DNA of 37,710 nt from a virus (IMGVR_UViG_3300036828_001640:1-37710), one strand, 5' to 3'; counted from the stretch's first letter, positions 1 through 6,521 are shown. Notes: generated by a model from the letters alone, not told the origin. Made by a program: numbers and translations.

Positions 1-1230
1 ATGTCTAGGTCAGAACGCATAAAATTCACTAAAACTGCAATTGATGCTCTAAGCGAGCCAGGCATTTACAGGGACAGTGAACTTATTGGTTTTGCTGTAC
101 GAGTTAATTCAACTTGTAAGACCTACATTGTTGAAAAAAAAGTCAAAGGTAAAGCGGTACGGTCTACTATAGGTCTACATGGCAATTTAACACTATCACA
201 GGCGCGAATTTTAGCACAAGGTCTGCTTTCTCAAATGGCACAAGGTTACAATCCAAATGAAGAAAAGAAGGCTGAACGTGAGCAAAATGAACATATTTTA
301 AACGTATCGAGACAGCATCCAACTTTTGAGATCGCCTATAATGAATATCTTAAAAATAGAACATTAAAACCAAGAACACTTAAGGATTATGACAAGGTGG
401 TTAATGATTATTTAGCTGATTGGAAAAAACTTAAGATCGGGGATATATCGCGAATTCAAGTCCAAGCAAAATACACAGAATTAACTGAAAGAAGTCCAGC
501 TCAAGCAAATCTAGCAATGGCTGTTTTCAGGGCAATCTTTAATTTTTCTATTGAACATTTTCTTGATGCCAAAGATGAGTCAATAATTACTGCAGTGAAT
601 CCAGTAGCAACTCTTAAAGCAAAAAGAACATGGAACAAAATCAAACGCCGGAAAGGCTATGTCAAACAAGAACAGTTAACCGATTGGATTAACGCTGTAA
701 TGAATTTCACCGCTTTGAGACAGGAACGAAATACAGTCAGGGATTTTCTTTTAACTTTAATACTAACCGGGTTTCGCCGTGATGAATGCCAAACACTAAA
801 ATGGGATGCTGTTGATTTAAAGTATGGCTGGATAACTTCTAATGATCCTAAGAATGGTGAAGTTCATACATTACCTATGGGTGAGCGTCTTTGGGAGATC
901 ATGAAGAAAAGAGATGAGCAAAAGTTCAATGAGTATATTTTTGCTTCCCCTAAGGCTAAGAAAAAAGGGTATACAACGAATTTATTTGAAGCTAAACAAA
1001 AAATAATTGATGCAACAGGTATTGAGTTCACCTTTCACGACCTTAGGCGTACCTTTGGCACCATTGCAGAGAATCTTGATTACGGTCAGTACACGATTAA
1101 GAGATTATTGAATCATACGGTTTCAGGTGATGTAACTGAGGGTTATATCCAAATTAGCGATAAAAAATTAAGGTTAGCCATGCAGGAAGTTGAGGATATT
1201 GTTTTTGAAGGATATAAAAAAGGAGGATAA
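1..1230 (+). CDS. int: Tyrosine site-specific integrase (DUF4102/P4-type)
   Basis: A 409-aa phage integrase that would recombine attP with the host attB site and, with excisionase, reverse the reaction. Residues about 1-95 are an arm-type DNA-binding domain of the DUF4102 kind, 105-205 a core-binding (SAM-like) domain and 215-400 the catalytic domain. Visible active-site residues are R259 (in TGFRRDE), a likely K in the 280s, H346 and R349 (FHDLRRTF), H372 (LLNH) and the nucleophile Y382 (EGYIQ). The full set is present, so it should be active. It converges on the excisionase-like gene across a shared terminator. The window starts at its ATG, so its promoter and the att site are outside the view. 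Confidence 0.95.
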   Translation: MSRSERIKFTKTAIDALSEPGIYRDSELIGFAVRVNSTCKTYIVEKKVKGKAVRSTIGLHGNLTLSQARILAQGLLSQMAQGYNPNEEKKAEREQNEHILNVSRQHPTFEIAYNEYLKNRTLKPRTLKDYDKVVNDYLADWKKLKIGDISRIQVQAKYTELTERSPAQANLAMAVFRAIFNFSIEHFLDAKDESIITAVNPVATLKAKRTWNKIKRRKGYVKQEQLTDWINAVMNFTALRQERNTVRDFLLTLILTGFRRDECQTLKWDAVDLKYGWITSNDPKNGEVHTLPMGERLWEIMKKRDEQKFNEYIFASPKAKKKGYTTNLFEAKQKIIDATGIEFTFHDLRRTFGTIAENLDYGQYTIKRLLNHTVSGDVTEGYIQISDKKLRLAMQEVEDIVFEGYKKGG

Positions 1231-1241
1231 ACCTCCTTTTT
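1217..1241. terminator. Bidirectional intrinsic terminator between int and xis-like gene
   Basis: A ten-base perfect stem (AAAAAGGAGG / CCTCCTTTTT) with loop ATAAA overlaps the end of int and stops just before the convergent gene. A-runs and T-runs flank both sides, so it can terminate transcription in either direction. Confidence 0.85.
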
Positions 1242-1244
1242 AAA

Positions 1245-1505
1245 TCAGATTGTATTTGTAAGTTTTTGGCCTTCAAAATATTTAACGGCATCACCTTTTG
1301 TGTACGAGATTTTTCTAGGACCTTTAATGAATGGTATGCCACCACCTTCACAGCGTTTGAGTTGTAGCCAAGGGATTGATACATTGAAAACAAGTGCAAT
1401 TGTGGTAGGTGGGAATGTCGCATCACTTGGAGATTCCCAAAATATCTTTGTGGCCAAGAGTTTTTCTTCTTCAGTCATTTTTGTTAATTTTGAAGTTCTA
1501 CTCAT
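1245..1505 (-). CDS. Excisionase-like / AlpA-type small DNA-binding protein
   Basis: An 86-aa protein whose residues about 30-80 (PPTTIALVFNVSIPWLQL, then KGPRKISYTKGDAVKYFE) have the layout of an excisionase-type winged helix: a helix-turn-helix followed by a basic wing and a short terminal helix. It would bend attachment-site DNA and steer the integrase toward excision. It is the last gene of the leftward operon that starts at 2363, and its ATG overlaps (ATGA) the end of the -1 reading frame continuing the gene before it, with a GAGG ribosome site. Next to int and convergent with it, a typical place for xis. An AlpA-like transcription factor is the alternative. Confidence 0.65.
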   Translation of the reverse strand: MSRTSKLTKMTEEEKLLATKIFWESPSDATFPPTTIALVFNVSIPWLQLKRCEGGGIPFIKGPRKISYTKGDAVKYFEGQKLTNTI

Positions 1506-1617
1506 TTGTTTACCTCATCAATCATCATGCTTACATGAAATGCCATATTGAAAATTTTTAAAGCATTAATCGCTTTGTCTAAATTGCTTATTAATGAACC
1601 CCAATCAAACCCATACG
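1502..1617 (-). other. -1 frame continuation of the upstream small gene
   Basis: This open stretch has no good start codon of its own until deep inside, but directly continues the gene at 1591-1896 in the -1 frame after the codons TAC AAA AAA. It encodes 38 residues (beginning TYGFDWGSLISNLDKAINAL) that read like ordinary protein, and ends in TGA overlapping the ATG of the excisionase-like gene. The clean junction with the next gene argues that this is genuine coding sequence. Confidence 0.55.
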
Positions 1618-1896
1618 TTTTTTGTAAGTACGACGTTCATAAGATGGTATATGTGATTTTTTTAAACCAATTGCTAAATCCTTTCGCTTTTGGAATTTAC
1701 GCTCTCTTTCAAAACTAATACTAATCCAGGGCTTTTCTAAATGTTCTGCGAATTCTATAAGGAATAGATAGCCAGATTTACTCACTCGATAAATCTCACC
1801 ATTTTTTTGAATGTATTCAGATGAATAGATGCGCATGCGGAATTCACCGTTTTCATTGCTGATGAATTCAGTTTTATTTGGGTTGGTAGAAATCAT
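1591..1896 (-). CDS. Small basic phage protein, apparently frameshifted at a run of six A
   Basis: A 101-aa basic protein with no family I recognise; it is rich in K/R and may bind nucleic acid. Its ATG overlaps the stop of the upstream membrane protein gene (TAATG), so the two are translationally coupled. The annotated frame ends with an odd tail (RMGLIGVH). The -1 frame, entered at the A6 run at 1618-1623, stays open for 38 more codons and ends exactly on the ATGA overlap with the next gene. The real product is therefore probably a 131-aa protein (93 residues in frame 0 plus 38 in frame -1). Either the phage programs this shift or one A is missing from the homopolymer by mutation or sequencing error. 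Confidence 0.6.
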   Translation of the reverse strand: MISTNPNKTEFISNENGEFRMRIYSSEYIQKNGEIYRVSKSGYLFLIEFAEHLEKPWISISFERERKFQKRKDLAIGLKKSHIPSYERRTYKKRMGLIGVH

Positions 1897-2363
1897 TATT
1901 TTGCCTCCACAAGTTTGTTACGCTCGATATAAGACACAATCATTTGATTGATGTTTCTATGGTCGTTGTAATCTGTGAAGTCATTCCAGTCTTTACCATT
2001 TACATCCGTGATTTCATCTATCGCGAGATTGGTAATGTCTACTGCAGTAAATTCTGTACCAGGAATTCCATCATTGTCTGGACGAGTATCAAAATCAAAA
2101 CTTATTTTAAGTAGGAAGCTATCTAATTTAATTATAGCTATGCCTGAGGTGTTTGAGGTGAGTTTTAAGGCATCAATGTTATATGTGGATGATATGACGT
2201 TTGGAATGGTAAATGGTGGCTTGTATTGAGTGGCTGTTTGCTCGTAAGCCAGTGCGATTGCACCGACTGTCAATAATCCAGTCACTATGGCAATTTTGAA
2301 GCGATTTAGCGGCTGTACGCGATGTGTCAGGGTGGGATTGATTGAATTAGGCTTTGTGTTCAT
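1896..2363 (-). CDS. Single-span membrane protein, first gene of the leftward operon
   Basis: 155 aa from the ATG at 2363; a longer frame exists but would run through the promoter and operator. Residues about 20-40 (FKIAIVTGLLTVGAIALAY) form one hydrophobic span preceded by basic residues, so the protein is either anchored with its bulk in the periplasm or exported. The remainder is acidic and soluble, with a D-rich stretch (DFDTRPDNDGIPGTEF). No family recognised. A role in lysis timing, superinfection control or membrane signalling cannot be told apart from sequence. It is coupled by TAATG overlap to the next gene and would be made only when repression is lifted. Confidence 0.65.
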   Translation of the reverse strand: MNTKPNSINPTLTHRVQPLNRFKIAIVTGLLTVGAIALAYEQTATQYKPPFTIPNVISSTYNIDALKLTSNTSGIAIIKLDSFLLKISFDFDTRPDNDGIPGTEFTAVDITNLAIDEITDVNGKDWNDFTDYNDHRNINQMIVSYIERNKLVEAK

Positions 2364-2384
2364 ACTTATCTCGCAGTGATCTGT

Positions 2385-2421
2385 AAAGCACCCATGAGTT
2401 CGAAGGCAGGGGTGCTTTTTT
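2385..2421. terminator. Hairpin in the leftward leader; terminator in the + direction
   Basis: AAAGCACCC pairs perfectly with GGGTGCTTT across a 16-base loop. On the + strand it is followed by a T run and looks like a good intrinsic terminator. On the - strand, the direction of the leftward transcript, the T run is only TTT, so it would sit as a leader hairpin about 10-45 bases into the RNA. It could block stray rightward transcription or act in leader regulation. Confidence 0.55.
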
Positions 2422-2437
2422 GTTATCTGTGAGGTAA

Positions 2438-2465
2438 ATACTACTTTAAGTAGACTTAATGTCAA
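2438..2465 (-). promoter_or_regulatory. Leftward early promoter (PL-like)
   Basis: On the minus strand a consensus -35 TTGACA (2465-2460) is followed after 16 bases by TAGTAT (2443-2438), with transcription expected to start near 2430, about 65 bases before the ATG at 2363. The CTACTTAAAGTAG palindrome lies in the spacer and -10 region, so a bound repressor would block polymerase. A second, imperfect copy lies just upstream of -35. Confidence 0.65.
2441..2453. promoter_or_regulatory. Repressor operator OL1-like
   Basis: CTACTTTAAGTAG: six-base perfect half-sites CTACTT/AAGTAG around one central base. The identical 13-mer occurs at 6247-6259 in the cI-cro control region. It overlaps the -10 and spacer of the leftward promoter. 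Confidence 0.65.
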
Positions 2466-2484
2466 TATTTTATAGTTTTTATTT

Positions 2485-2497
2485 CTACTTTTAGTTG
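2485..2497. promoter_or_regulatory. Repressor operator OL2-like (imperfect)
   Basis: CTACTTTTAGTTG differs from the operator 13-mer at two positions and lies just upstream of the -35 of the leftward promoter, 44 bases from the perfect copy. Likely a weaker second site. Confidence 0.4.
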
Positions 2498-2577
2498 CTT
2501 TTGAGTGATTGTTGGGCATTAAAACCCAAAAAATAAAAGTTTAGTTAGATATAAATTGATATCTTCTAGTTTTTACT

Positions 2578-3246
2578 TTAGAAAAATAGTAACTCAATTA
2601 ATTTTGTTGACAGTTTAAGAGATGCTTCATTATATCTAGAGAGAAAAATCAAACCATTTTTTGATAACTCTATATTGAATACTTGTTCATCAAAAAATGA
2701 AATTTTTATTTTAGATAAGTCGTAATATATATTTCCAAAAAGATTTTCGAAATCATAAATTGCATTAACACTTGAAGTAACCTCAAGTGATGCTTTTGAA
2801 TTTTTGGAAATCGAAATTTCGTTAAATCTAGCTTTAAATATTTTAAATTGATCTAGTTTATATCCTTTAGATAGGAAATTCTTTAAATCTATTTTCTTTG
2901 TTTTAAATGAGAGTTTTAACTTAAAAATGGAATTTAGATATTCAATTAAATATTTGGAATATTTATTTGGCTCATAAATAATGAAAAAGATTCTATTATT
3001 TATATAGTGAAATGAAAAATTTTGATGAAGAAAATAATCAAAAGTGAAGAGTTTCTCTTTCCCATCTATATCTTTCGATTGCTCAGTTCTTTTAAACTCT
3101 TGATAAAAAGTAGCTAAAAAAGAATAATCATCGTATTTAATATTAAATATTTTTTTTGATGAGTAAATAGAGTGAGAATCAGTTAATAGTGAAGACAATT
3201 GATTGAAGCTAATAGTTGTACTACATTCAAAAATATGAAATTTCAT
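2578..3246 (-). CDS. Unknown protein C of the three-gene cassette behind cI
   Basis: 222 aa from the ATG at 3246, which has AAGGA nine bases upstream; an in-frame ATG three codons earlier lacks room for a ribosome site. The protein is rich in F, I, K, N and Y, has no signal peptide or membrane span, and reads as a cytoplasmic alpha/beta protein (for example FFIIYEPNKYSKYLIEYLN at about 85-105). No family recognised. It is the last gene of a tight cassette, starting directly after the stop of gene B. Base use is even more AT-rich than the surrounding phage genes, consistent with separate acquisition. Probably a partner of A and B rather than a virion protein. Confidence 0.7.
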   Translation of the reverse strand: MKFHIFECSTTISFNQLSSLLTDSHSIYSSKKIFNIKYDDYSFLATFYQEFKRTEQSKDIDGKEKLFTFDYFLHQNFSFHYINNRIFFIIYEPNKYSKYLIEYLNSIFKLKLSFKTKKIDLKNFLSKGYKLDQFKIFKARFNEISISKNSKASLEVTSSVNAIYDFENLFGNIYYDLSKIKISFFDEQVFNIELSKNGLIFLSRYNEASLKLSTKLIELLFF

Positions 3247-3247
3247 T

Positions 3248-4369
3248 TTAAGCATCCTTGGTTTTTGGAGCAGGAATATTTTCAGATTTAATATTTATCT
3301 TTGGTAGTGTAGTTAGGGAGTTAATTAGTGCAATACCATTCTTAAATATAGCTTTATTAAAGATATTGTCTTCTAAGTGTGATAGAGATGTAATTGATTT
3401 GGAGTGCTTCCCTTTAATAAATTTATAAAAACCTTTAGAAATAAAGGAAAAATGACTTGATCCATCCTCATCATAAGTAACTTTAATAGATAATCTAAAT
3501 TTATCCGATTTTGTATTGGTTGTATCAATACAATCCCATGTAAACTTATGAAGTAAATATCCATCACTTAATCGAGCCTGAAAATCCTCTGAAAGATGAA
3601 GTTGATTGCCTTTATAAGTAGCACTAATAAGCTGATAGATTCCTTCATCTTCAGCATTATCATCTTTGTTTGGATCTTTAAAAAGTACCTCTACAACATT
3701 AGTTCTTTTATAATTATCAAATGTATTAGTTAATTCATCAAAAAACTGCCAATAGAGACTGGGATCTGTTAATCCAGTTAAGTCGATACTATTAATTTTC
3801 ATATTAACATCATGATTTTGAAGTAGTCCCAGAATTGAAGTGGACCATTTTATCATTTCAGGTGTTGCTGGATATTCAACATAATATTCATTATTTATTT
3901 TATCCTTCTTGAATGTTAATATTGCTTTTTTATTTTCTAATTGAGCAAACATTTGCTTTTCTGGATGAAATTTTTCATAATCAAAAGTAATATAAAATAT
4001 ATCATCATTTATGTTGTAATCAGGTTCAACATCTTTTAATTGAATATTTGAAAAATTCTTTTCTAGGCATTTTACTAAATCTGTTGTTATAGTTGTTAAA
4101 TCAGAAAAACTCAAGGACATTTCAAGACTTAATGGCGACGTATATTCAACTCTATCAATTTTACTATGTTGAGAAGAAATTTTCTCAAAATCATAATAAC
4201 CATGCATGAATGAAGAAAAATAATCAGCTTTTGATTCTCTTGATGTTTTATTACTTAATATGATACCACGCTGTAAGAACAATCCAGTTAATGCTGAGTC
4301 AGAAACTTTCCCAGTGCTAAGAGCACTATAGATATTGAAGTCATTTGGTATTTTAAAAGATTTGCTCAT
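3248..4369 (-). CDS. Unknown protein B of the three-gene cassette behind cI
   Basis: 373 aa, soluble, no signal peptide. Residues about 8-60 form a short helical unit (SALSTGKVSDSALTGLFLQR, then GIILSNKTSRESKADYF) that reminds me of SAP/HeH-like N-termini seen in some defence-associated proteins; that comparison is from memory and weak. The rest is predicted beta-rich. A 'SHFSFISKGFYKFIKGKHSK' stretch near 310-330 may bind nucleic acid. The ATG overlaps the stop of gene A (ATGA), so the proteins are probably made in fixed ratio and may form a complex. Function not known. Confidence 0.7.
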   Translation of the reverse strand: MSKSFKIPNDFNIYSALSTGKVSDSALTGLFLQRGIILSNKTSRESKADYFSSFMHGYYDFEKISSQHSKIDRVEYTSPLSLEMSLSFSDLTTITTDLVKCLEKNFSNIQLKDVEPDYNINDDIFYITFDYEKFHPEKQMFAQLENKKAILTFKKDKINNEYYVEYPATPEMIKWSTSILGLLQNHDVNMKINSIDLTGLTDPSLYWQFFDELTNTFDNYKRTNVVEVLFKDPNKDDNAEDEGIYQLISATYKGNQLHLSEDFQARLSDGYLLHKFTWDCIDTTNTKSDKFRLSIKVTYDEDGSSHFSFISKGFYKFIKGKHSKSITSLSHLEDNIFNKAIFKNGIALINSLTTLPKINIKSENIPAPKTKDA

Positions 4370-5475
4370 GTTGTTTCCTTTAAAGGACGATCAATTTTTT
4401 TATTACAAAAAACTTGTTTTATAATGGTAACTTCTTCATATTCAATTTTATTTAAAATGACTTTCATATTGTCACTATAATCCCACATTTCACAGTACCT
4501 ACTGAGAGCTAAAGTGAAATTTTGTTTAGCATTACTACACTTTTCTCTAGAGTAATGTCTTATATAAGTATCGCAATTTTCATGTATTAATTCATACATC
4601 ATAAGGCTTTCAATCAAATAGATAAATTCATCAACAGAATCGCCTTTATCTTTGTAATAGATAATATTTCCTCTATTATTTTCAATTGTCTTGGGTTTCT
4701 TTAGGTTCTTCGGGTTATGAGAATAAGTAATAAAACTTTCATAGGTCATAATGAAAAAAGGTCCACTTATTAACTCTAATGTTGCAGGACATTCTTTAGG
4801 AGTTAAACTTGGCTTTTTTCTTTGTCTATTAGGATAGTAGAATGAAATTGGAGAATGCACTTCATCTGAAGGTACTTTTCCTTTAGTTTTTAAAATGTCA
4901 AGATCTAGTTTGATTGATAAAATCGAATCAATTAATAATGGATCTATGATATGTAGTTTAATATTTGTAGGTATATCTAAATCTTTTAAATGAAAGCGAC
5001 TAGGTGATTTTTTTTTAGTCGATGGTGGATGGTTGGGATAATCATAGATAAAAGAATAAAAAGGAGTTTCAAACAATCCATCATGATTATAGACAAATAA
5101 CAAGCCACGAATCTCGTATTCACCTTCAACACTATAACGTTGTTTCCATTCTTTACTTACATTACTACAGACGGTTCCATTAGTTAGACTAATAAGCCAG
5201 TCTTTAACAGCTGAATATCCTATTGATTTTGAAGCATAGCTTTTCAAATCGGTATTAAAATAGATTTTCTTATTTTCATAAGGATCTATATATGAAATAA
5301 CCAAGTCCGTTGGATGCGTCTTCTTATCAGTTGGCTTTGAACCTTTAAAGTGTTCGTCTTTTATGCAACAAGTGAAGTCTAGATCATTTTCTTCATGAAT
5401 TTTCCATTTTAGAAAATTTCCGATATCCGCTACTATTAAATTAGCTAATTCAGATATTCGTATTGTTTCCGACAT
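4366..5475 (-). CDS. Unknown protein A of the cassette; PD-(D/E)XK-like signature
   Basis: 369 aa, cytoplasmic. Near the N-terminus a helix (about 8-26) is followed by PTDLVISY (P55, D57) and then, after a beta hairpin, IYFNTDLKSY with D77-L-K79. The order helix, (P)D, strand, D/E-x-K, helix is the signature of PD-(D/E)XK nucleases, so residues 1-100 may be a nuclease core. The call rests on motif spacing alone. The C-terminal half (about 215-369) is unrecognised and contains several Cys. The start has GAGGAAAT upstream and lies 19 bases after the cI stop, so it is likely co-transcribed with cI and expressed in the lysogen, as rexA is in lambda. A restriction or abortive-infection effector is the leading guess. 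Confidence 0.7.
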   Translation of the reverse strand: MSETIRISELANLIVADIGNFLKWKIHEENDLDFTCCIKDEHFKGSKPTDKKTHPTDLVISYIDPYENKKIYFNTDLKSYASKSIGYSAVKDWLISLTNGTVCSNVSKEWKQRYSVEGEYEIRGLLFVYNHDGLFETPFYSFIYDYPNHPPSTKKKSPSRFHLKDLDIPTNIKLHIIDPLLIDSILSIKLDLDILKTKGKVPSDEVHSPISFYYPNRQRKKPSLTPKECPATLELISGPFFIMTYESFITYSHNPKNLKKPKTIENNRGNIIYYKDKGDSVDEFIYLIESLMMYELIHENCDTYIRHYSREKCSNAKQNFTLALSRYCEMWDYSDNMKVILNKIEYEEVTIIKQVFCNKKIDRPLKETT

Positions 5476-5494
5476 CTTATTTCCTCATTATAAT

Positions 5495-6184
5495 TTATAC
5501 ATCTCTATACAACCCAACGACTTTTCCAACCAGTTTGCATCCTTCACGGAGCTCAATGATTTTTCCAAGCCATTTAGGGTTTAAAGGTTCTAAGTACATA
5601 CCATTGCTTTCTACTATCAATTTTTTGAAAGTTGCTTCTGTTTCACCATTGCAAGCGACGATGACTAAATCTCCGGTTTTTAAGTCACTTATTTGAAAGT
5701 CAGGATTAACATAAATTTTATCGCCAGGACGAAAGTCTGGAAGCATGGATTCGCCAACAACTTGCAAGCCATAGCCATGTTTTCCACATTTAGGGTTTGG
5801 TGGTAACCATTCTTCAAAATGAGTACCAGCAGGCACAGCTTCGGCAGTAGTCCAAGCACCCGCTTGAACCCATGAAATAACAGGAACTAAGCGTCCAGCT
5901 ATTGGAAAACGTGCTGAAACATTTATCTCTGATCCAGTTCCGTGGTCTAAATAACTAATATCTACATTAAATATTTCAGCCAATATCTGCATTTTTTCTT
6001 CGCGTGGTTTTGCAACTCCAAGCGTATATCTACGAGCCATTTCGTAAGTGACTTCAATTACATCTTTCAACTGATTTACAGTTTTTATAGGCGAGTCATC
6101 TTTATCCATAAGACTTTTGAGCCTAGATGCAAATTCTTGATATTTAGGTGTTTGCAATTTTTGAATTTTTCCATTTTCTACCAC
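5495..6184 (-). CDS. cI: CI-like repressor with LexA/S24 self-cleavage domain
   Basis: The lysogeny repressor. I start it at GTG 6184 (229 aa, GAGG upstream at a long 13-base distance); TTG at 6157 is the alternative. The long open frame reaching 6484 is not credible because it would translate the operators and overlap cro. Residues about 30-80 contain the DNA-binding helices (KTVNQLKDVIEVTYEMARRY). The C-terminal half is an S24 peptidase: cleavage site A108-G109 (VQAGAW), nucleophile S146 (VVGESMLPDF) and base K187/K188 (EATFKKL), 41 residues apart as in LexA/CI. It should be inactivated by RecA during SOS. It probably binds the CTAC-N5-GTAG operators at 6223-6259 and 2441-2497. Confidence 0.9.
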   Translation of the reverse strand: MVENGKIQKLQTPKYQEFASRLKSLMDKDDSPIKTVNQLKDVIEVTYEMARRYTLGVAKPREEKMQILAEIFNVDISYLDHGTGSEINVSARFPIAGRLVPVISWVQAGAWTTAEAVPAGTHFEEWLPPNPKCGKHGYGLQVVGESMLPDFRPGDKIYVNPDFQISDLKTGDLVIVACNGETEATFKKLIVESNGMYLEPLNPKWLGKIIELREGCKLVGKVVGLYRDV

Positions 6185-6190
6185 TGGTAG
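6178..6190. promoter_or_regulatory. Operator-like palindrome over the cI start
   Basis: CTACCACTGGTAG is a perfect palindrome around one base and keeps the CTAC-N5-GTAG frame of the operators. It covers the proposed GTG start codon of cI and could be an OR3-like site for negative control of cI, or an RNA hairpin at its start. The middle five bases differ from the other operators. Confidence 0.35.
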
Positions 6191-6211
6191 AAGTTTACCT
6201 CGTATTTTTAG

Positions 6212-6241
6212 TTGCACCAATTCTATTTTTAGTAGTATATT
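6212..6241 (+). promoter_or_regulatory. Rightward early promoter (PR-like)
   Basis: TTGCAC at 6212-6217, an 18-base spacer and TATATT at 6236-6241 give a start near 6248 and a leader of about 28 bases before the cro ATG. One operator fills the spacer and the second covers the start site, which is how CI would shut off cro and the replication operon. Confidence 0.6.
6223..6235. promoter_or_regulatory. Repressor operator OR-like, copy 1
   Basis: CTATTTTTAGTAG, a near match to the perfect operator at 6247-6259 (two differences), placed in the spacer of the rightward promoter; centre-to-centre distance to copy 2 is 24 bases. The same 13-mer occurs inverted at 6490-6502. Confidence 0.55.
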
Positions 6242-6246
6242 ATTTT

Positions 6247-6259
6247 CTACTTTAAGTAG
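6247..6259. promoter_or_regulatory. Repressor operator OR-like, copy 2
   Basis: CTACTTTAAGTAG, identical to the operator in the leftward promoter at 2441-2453. It overlaps the expected start point of the cro transcript and lies upstream of the cI start on the other strand, so it can serve both divergent promoters. Confidence 0.65.
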
Positions 6260-6275
6260 TTTGAATTGGTGCATT

Positions 6276-6521
6276 ATGTCATCTCCAAAAGATGCTTTAG
6301 AAAAAGCAGTAAAAATTGCAGGCAGTAAATCGGCATTAGCTCGAGGTTTAGGAATTACGCCATGGGCATTAAGTAAATGGAATTTCGATAAAATTCCTAA
6401 AGAGCGTTGTTTAGCGATTGAGCAGTTAACCGAATCAAAAGTTAAGGCTGAGCAATTACGTCCTGATATAAATTGGGAATTCATTCGTACTACTAAAAAT
6501 AGTAACTCTTTAAATATTTAA
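6276..6521 (+). CDS. cro: Cro / YdaS-like lytic repressor
   Basis: 81 aa starting at ATG 6276; a TTG five codons earlier is unlikely. Residues 5-60 (KDALEKAVKIAGSKSALARG, then LGITPWALSKW) are a lambda-repressor-like helix-turn-helix of the Cro/YdaS type. It is divergent from cI, first gene of the rightward operon, and would repress cI transcription to commit the phage to lysis. The leader has only a weak ribosome site (GGTG five bases before ATG). An inverted exact copy of the 6223 operator lies in its last codons. Confidence 0.85.
   Translation: MSSPKDALEKAVKIAGSKSALARGLGITPWALSKWNFDKIPKERCLAIEQLTESKVKAEQLRPDINWEFIRTTKNSNSLNI
6490..6502. promoter_or_regulatory. Operator-like site near the end of cro
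   Basis: CTACTAAAAATAG is the exact reverse complement of the operator at 6223-6235, about 260 bases downstream inside cro. It might be a distal auxiliary operator that allows looping, as seen with other CI systems, or chance in AT-rich DNA. Confidence 0.35.

Larger units (their letters stand above)
6213..6273. repeat. 11-bp inverted repeat bracketing the operators
   Basis: TGCACCAATTC (6213-6223) is repeated inverted as GAATTGGTGCA (6263-6273), centred at 6243 with both operators between the arms. The left arm supplies most of the rightward -35 box. It may help Cro/CI binding or form a cruciform. Confidence 0.6.

Noticed and set aside
2582-2595. 14-base identity with 6495-6508
   Set aside because: A few matches of this length are expected by chance in a window of this size and composition; no shared context.
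6185-6484. N-terminal extension of the CI reading frame to 329 aa
   Set aside because: It would translate the operators and promoter and lie antisense to most of cro; the domain match starts only after about residue 110 of that frame.
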